The position numbers were made by a program, and so were the translations under genes. This document shows positions 59,482-64,000 of a DNA stretch of 64,000 nucleotides, in pieces. Numbering within the stretch: the first letter of the stretch is position 1; each line of letters begins with the position of its first letter. The DNA lies in assembly GCA_963966185.1 (NCBI GenBank), contig CAWZYM010000151.1, positions 243,501 to 307,500 on the forward strand, written 5' to 3'. A model generated the notes under the pieces. The model saw nothing but the letters and a program-made list of their open reading frames with translations. It ran no database searches and was not told the origin of the DNA. This DNA comes from Rhabditoides inermis. Lineage: Eukaryota; Nematoda; Chromadorea; Rhabditida; Rhabditidae.

Positions 59482-59636
59482 GTTACAATTACACAATGTC
59501 ATGAAAATACAAACATTGTCCAAAATCAAACCATATCACAAAAAATAAACAAACTATGCAGAAAACGAGGGAAAAACACGGGCCTATCATACTGGATTTT
59601 CATTTGTTTGTCCATTTGTCATAACAGCATCATTGT

Positions 59637-60027
59637 TCACCCGGTATGCTTGTTGAACCACTGTAGCATGTTGAGTGTGTAGTCAGCCTCCACTGCCACT
59701 TCGGTCAGCGAATGATTCGAATCCGGGTACGACAGCACTCTGCAAGGGAATCGTGAGTTTATCTAATTTCAAGGTAATAACAACTTATGTGACCAAAATC
59801 GGAAGGTGCTACCATTAGAGCGAATGAGTTTCATTGTTTCTGAATTCTCTCGTTATTGAATATCAATTTTCACTTCGTATACTCACTTGCAAGGCACGCC
59901 GCGGCTTCTCAGATTGTAGACGAATGGCCGGAAGTGGATCGGGGCTCGGAGGTCTTTGAGGCCGACCAGGAGAAGGTAGGGGGTGGTGACCTGCAGGGAG
60001 GTTGGAAGAGAGATGGAAAGAGAGGGA

Positions 60028-60095
<68 letters not shown>

Positions 60096-63000
60096 CCTTG
60101 TCAACAGTGGCGATGGGTGATGCGTGGAACATCTTGTTGCGGTCCTCGTCCGAAAGAACCTGTACATTGAAATGTGTTACATGCTTCACTGTTTTCCTCA
60201 CCTGTGCGTAGTTGGGATCCCTTCCTAGTACCTCGGTGACACACCTGAACGATCTATACATTACCCGATTCTTTTTTCGAAATCGTGTTTCACTTCGTTA
60301 CCGCTACGCTGTACATTGAGAAGATAGGAGTCCAACCCACCAGTCTAGGCAGTCTGATACATCGTACATCGTGCAGAAATGAATAGGCGCCGCCGCAGCG
60401 GCACATGCCTTGTAGAAACCCTATAACACATTGTTGTTCACTTGTTGGTTTGTGTTGGCATCACTACATCTTGTAAAGCAGTTTTTGTGTTATACTGAGT
60501 GAGGTCAGTGGTCTTTCAATTTCTAATTTCACTGTCTACAAACAAAATTGTGATCATATACTCACAGGGTACTTTCCGATGAGACTGGAAACGAGCGAGC
60601 CGCCATAGGACCCTCCAAAGAGACACACTCTCTTCCCATCCAAACGGCTCATACGCAGCGTCGATTCCACTGCGAACTACAAGGAGTGACGTCATCAATG
60701 AAGTCATCAATGACGTCACCTGGATGTCCTTGACATCCACGTCGCCCAGCCTGCCGATCACATTCTCGTGGAAGTCGGCTCCGAAGCCGGACGATCCGTG
60801 GTAGTTGACTGCCAGCACTGCGTATCCGCCACACAACAACAGACCGATATCGGACTTCGGGAAACTGACAACAAAACGATGAGCGCTAGTGATAGGTACT
60901 TTTTACAGTAGGATCGATCACCTATGACATCACCTTACATTATAGTTACATGCATACATACGTTGCTGGATACTGCCCGTGGGTTCCGCCGTGGCAGTAG
61001 ACAACGAGGGGAAGACGGTCGCCTCCAATGGGCAGACAGAGGATAGAGTCGAAGGGGGTGTGGTCTGGAAAAGAGAGGTGAGAGTGAGAAGAGACATGCC
61101 CATTTCCTCGCTGCAGAGTCACCACCTCCCAAGTATAGTCGCGCAACTCGGATGGCGCATTCGAGTGGCCGACGGGGGTCCAGCAGATCATGTGGCAGCG
61201 GACACGCATCCCCTCTATGTGAGTCGTTTCAAGAGTAACACAACTACATTCTGACCACATTAATGAAACGGTATCGTTTTGTTGTTGTTATCAAGTGTTA
61301 GCAGTTAGCCATACTTGTAGTAATACTTTTTCCAGCCGATTTGGTGTCCCGACGACAGCGGACTGGTGTTCTTTGGGCTGGACGCGACGAAGCAACTGCG
61401 CGGCAAGGTCTACTGCAACAATCGAGCGTGCGTCGTCCTCTCCCGGACAGATGACACAGATCTTACAGTGGCAGCATGTTGCACTACTGTTTGGCGACGC
61501 GCGAGTCGAGGCTGATCGGTCGTGAAGGCATCTGCGCAGAGTCGCCCGTGTTCTCCCCAGATGGAAACAGGTGCGAGCATTCTGACTCTCTATTCTTCTA
61601 TATCTCTGGTTAGTTTCTTCCTCTCGCTCCTCACTCACTCCTTAGCCGGCGAGCATCGTCCATCTTGTGAACCAGTTTGAAGAACTCTCCCGAGAAATCG
61701 ACTTCAACCCCTTTCTTTCAGCCTGCTATATTGCCAGCGCGAAGCTACTGGGCCCTATCTCTATCCAGTGTCGTGGGTCAAGGTACGCGTACTATCCCAG
61801 GTTTCACATCATTGTGTTCAAATATATTCCCAGCGAACGAGTCTGAATAGTGTTTTTTAAGTCCAGTATTTTTATTATTATCAGATATATGTTTCACGAA
61901 TTTCTAATCTTTATAGGCCCCCCGGTTCATCGTACGGCAGTCATTTCTCCGAATGTTCACCACACAGCATTTGAGGCATCAGTAGCCCGTTATCAACCCG
62001 CACGAGACCATTCAATCGCGCAATTCGCGCGCTTGCCGGCCTCTTTTTAAGGAAATGAAGGTCACTTGCAAGTTTAACGTAGCATAGTTCTCCATCTTCT
62101 AAAGTTAATCACTCCTTTTGAAATTAAGCAGTCTTTACAAAATTTGGATATGTGATGTATACCAGTAGTGCTCATCGATCTGTAGTGTTCGATTTTTGAT
62201 TTTTCGCATTCGGCTAAACAAAAAAAAGTTTTCCAGTTAGAGTCCAAAAACCTTGATTTTCAGTTGTTTCCCAATGGGAAAACTCTGAAACTTAATTACT
62301 CTCTTCCAACTTGGCGCGCAGCGCTCACTTTTCTGGAGATGCCCAGATAGAATGCCTAGAGATCTGTAGTGCTCGAATTTTCGATTTTCGTCATTTTTAC
62401 AATGTTTGAGCACAATAACAAACAATCTGAGCAAATTCGCATGAAAATTTTCTGCATAAAAGTCTCGTCTGTCTGGCGAGCCAGCGATATTGCCGAACGA
62501 TGAAAGGGGGGAATGGAATATACTTTGTAAACATTTTTCAACATGTCCCACAAAATACCTCGGTTCGTGAGCCGCTCCACATTGCCAGTGTCGATGTTGA
62601 TTGCGACACTTTCCTGTAAAGAAACATACAATAAACAAATAACCAAGGAAATGCATATTGTTAGACAGTGACCCCTTCCGATACAAAAAAAAGAAAATAG
62701 AACAAATCGTATGTCTACCGTTCCGTTCCTCCACGTGGTCGTGAGCACGAGTCTGTTGTGATCCAGGAAGCATCGGGAAGGCAGTGTGGGCTTTGCGAGA
62801 GAAGGAAACTCGTCTCCGACCGGACACCGCACCACTCCAACCACCTCCTGCGGGGATTCCCCGCGGTACGGCCAAGGAACCTGGAGAGAGAGAGCCATGA
62901 TCAATAGATTCATCCGGAATATATTTGAACATGATATCATAATCACAATGATGTGAAACCTGGGATAGTACGCGTACCTTGACCCACGACACTGGATAGA

Positions 63001-64000
63001 GATAGGGCCCAGTAGCTTCGCGCTGGCAATATAGCAGGCTGAAAGAAAGGGGTTGAAGTCGATTTCTCGGGAGAGTTCTTCAAACTGGTTCACAAGATGG
63101 ACGATGCTCGCCGGCTAAGGAGTGAGTGAGGAGCGAGAGGAAGAAACTAACCAGAGATATAGAAGAATAGAGAGTCAGAATGCTCGCACCTGTTTCCATC
63201 TGGGGAGAACACGGGCGACTCTGCGCAGATGCCTTCCCGACCGATCAGCCTCGACTCGCGCGTCGCCAAACAGTAGTGCAACATGCTGCCACTGTAAGAT
63301 CTGTGTCATCTGTCCGGGAGAGGACGACGCACGCTCGATTGTTGCAGTAGACCTTGCCGCGCAGTTGCTTCGTCGCGTCCAGCCCAAAGAACACCAGTCC
63401 GCTGTCGTCGGGACACCAAATCGGCTGGAAAAAGTATTACTACAAGTATGGCTAACTGCTAACACTTGATAACAACAACAAAACGATACCGTTTCATTAA
63501 TGTGGTCAGAATGTAGTTGTGTTACTCTTGAAACGACTCACATAGAGGGGATGCGTGTCCGCTGCCACATTTAATCCAGTCACTGTTTCGATCGGAATGT
63601 GGACTATGAAGAGGGCAGGATTGATGACGCCAGTACACTGCTCGCCCCACGATTCCTGCCATTCGAATCGGCTACCCTGCAAGTCTCTCTCTTCTCTCTC
63701 TCCTCTCTCCCCCTCTCCCCTCTCTCTCTCTCCCTCTCTTTCCCTACCACAATCTGTTCCTCGTCCTTCCCCATTCGCATCGAAGACTGAGGCAGTCTTG
63801 CCCGGTCTCTCCGCAACGTACATGATGCTCTCCTCATCGTGCGAGAACCTGGAGGGTTATGTTGGTAAGAAGTTACATATTGTTTGCAAAGTAGTGTGAA
63901 TCAAAGATGTACCAAGATACAATGCGATTGAAGAGATCTGGACAACAATGTAATACACGTTCAAGAAATCCAACTGGAACAGCTCAAATGAAGCTGTTCC
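59637..64000 (-). CDS. dpf-5: Acylaminoacyl-peptidase (APEH, S9 prolyl-oligopeptidase family), 5' partial and interrupted
   Basis: C-terminal catalytic exons: 60962-61064, 60720-60864, 60566-60676, 60341-60420, 60202-60244, 60097-60159, 59887-59990, 59637-59739. The triad is visible: Ser in [14 protein letters not shown], Asp in [11 protein letters not shown], His in [24 protein letters not shown] and [16 protein letters not shown] match APEH, which removes N-acylated residues from peptides in the cytosol. Beta-propeller exons lie at 63542-63676 (ESWGEQCTG), 63333-63424 ([14 protein letters not shown]), 63190-63291, 62978-63106, about 62720-62880 and about 62590-62614. Between the two groups sits an inverted copy of part of the propeller, and the exon at 61190 starts abruptly at its edge. 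I could not chain the gene across it. The symbol is by similarity to the C. elegans APEH-like gene. Confidence 0.8.
60003..60096. repeat. GA microsatellite in an APEH intron
   Basis: Purine-only GAGAGA/AGAAAGAG sequence between the exons at 59887-59990 and 60097-60159. Confidence 0.88.
61190..61830 (+). repeat. Inverted duplication arm 1 (APEH propeller exons on the wrong strand)
   Basis: Inverted copy of 62916-63570. It carries the same exons (for example [14 protein letters not shown] and [16 protein letters not shown]) and introns, but on the plus strand inside a minus-strand gene. I see one 13-14 base deletion near 61816 and about one substitution (a T/G difference near 61530) across some 640 bases. 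Confidence 0.92.
61831..62590. other. Spacer between inverted arms, no chained exon
   Basis: AT-rich, containing TTTTT runs and two near-repeats of CGATCTGTAGTG(T/C)TCGA (62177-62193 and 62359-62376 region). The propeller exon expected next in APEH is not recognisable here. Confidence 0.5.
62916..63570 (-). repeat. Inverted duplication arm 2 (in gene orientation)
   Basis: Matches 61190-61830 in inverted orientation. This arm fits the reading direction and exon order of the APEH gene, so it is the original copy. The spacer between arms is about 1.09 kb. Confidence 0.92.

Noticed and set aside
61291..61638. A conserved 115-codon gene duplicated at 63122-63469
   Set aside because: The two ORFs are the wrong-strand shadow of APEH exons in the inverted repeat, which is why both copies match.

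Overview
This window is nematode nuclear DNA. The evidence is two cuticle collagen genes, two srg-type serpentine chemoreceptor genes, short introns with TTTCAG/TTGCAG acceptors, and an acceptor-like site one base before the start codon of a proteasome gene, as in spliced-leader trans-splicing. Exons are GC-rich; introns and spacers are full of CT/GA microsatellites. I could not name the species.

Layout: 1-19,574 (+) is a TRIP12-type HECT ubiquitin ligase. Its low-complexity N-terminal exons are spread over about 8.6 kb among long introns and its compact conserved core runs from about 11.4 kb to 19.6 kb. A 316-bp inverted-repeat element and a 367-bp tRNA-derived SINE lie in its second intron. 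20,155-22,807 holds two near-identical cuticle collagens, head-to-head across a 301-bp bidirectional promoter. 23,203-24,641 (+) is proteasome subunit alpha-6 (pas-1). 25,800-27,059 (+) is a small secreted protein with two chitin-binding domains. 27,060-34,961 is about 7.9 kb of CT-rich DNA in which I support no coding exon. 34,992-35,817 (+) is a SOX protein. 36,396-42,911 (-) is a 15-exon, 587-residue secreted protein with an IgGFc-binding N-terminal-type domain and a probable GPI tail. 43,319-45,810 (+) is an 18-exon BTB-domain protein.

46,558-59,481 is the accessory region. It holds a head-to-head pair of srg chemoreceptor genes. The minus-strand copy is broken in its third exon by about 3.3 kb of inserted DNA (a foldback element, a kilobase-scale CT satellite carrying a solo LTR, and a hairpin-ended segment). 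The plus-strand copy is intact at 355 residues. Two decayed CR1-like non-LTR retrotransposons, both on the minus strand, lie between them.

59,637-64,000 (-) is an acylaminoacyl-peptidase (APEH/dpf-5 type) gene running off the right edge. It carries a nearly perfect inverted duplication of about 650 bp that breaks the gene order, so it is either a damaged gene or an assembly join.

The genes do not form one pathway. TRIP12 and pas-1 both belong to ubiquitin-proteasome proteolysis; the collagens and the chitin-binding protein are extracellular-matrix products; the IgGFc-domain protein and the srg genes are surface or sensory products. The strongest leads are the inverted duplication in APEH, the paired intact and disrupted srg genes, the motif-built introns of the BTB gene, and the mirrored collagen promoter.
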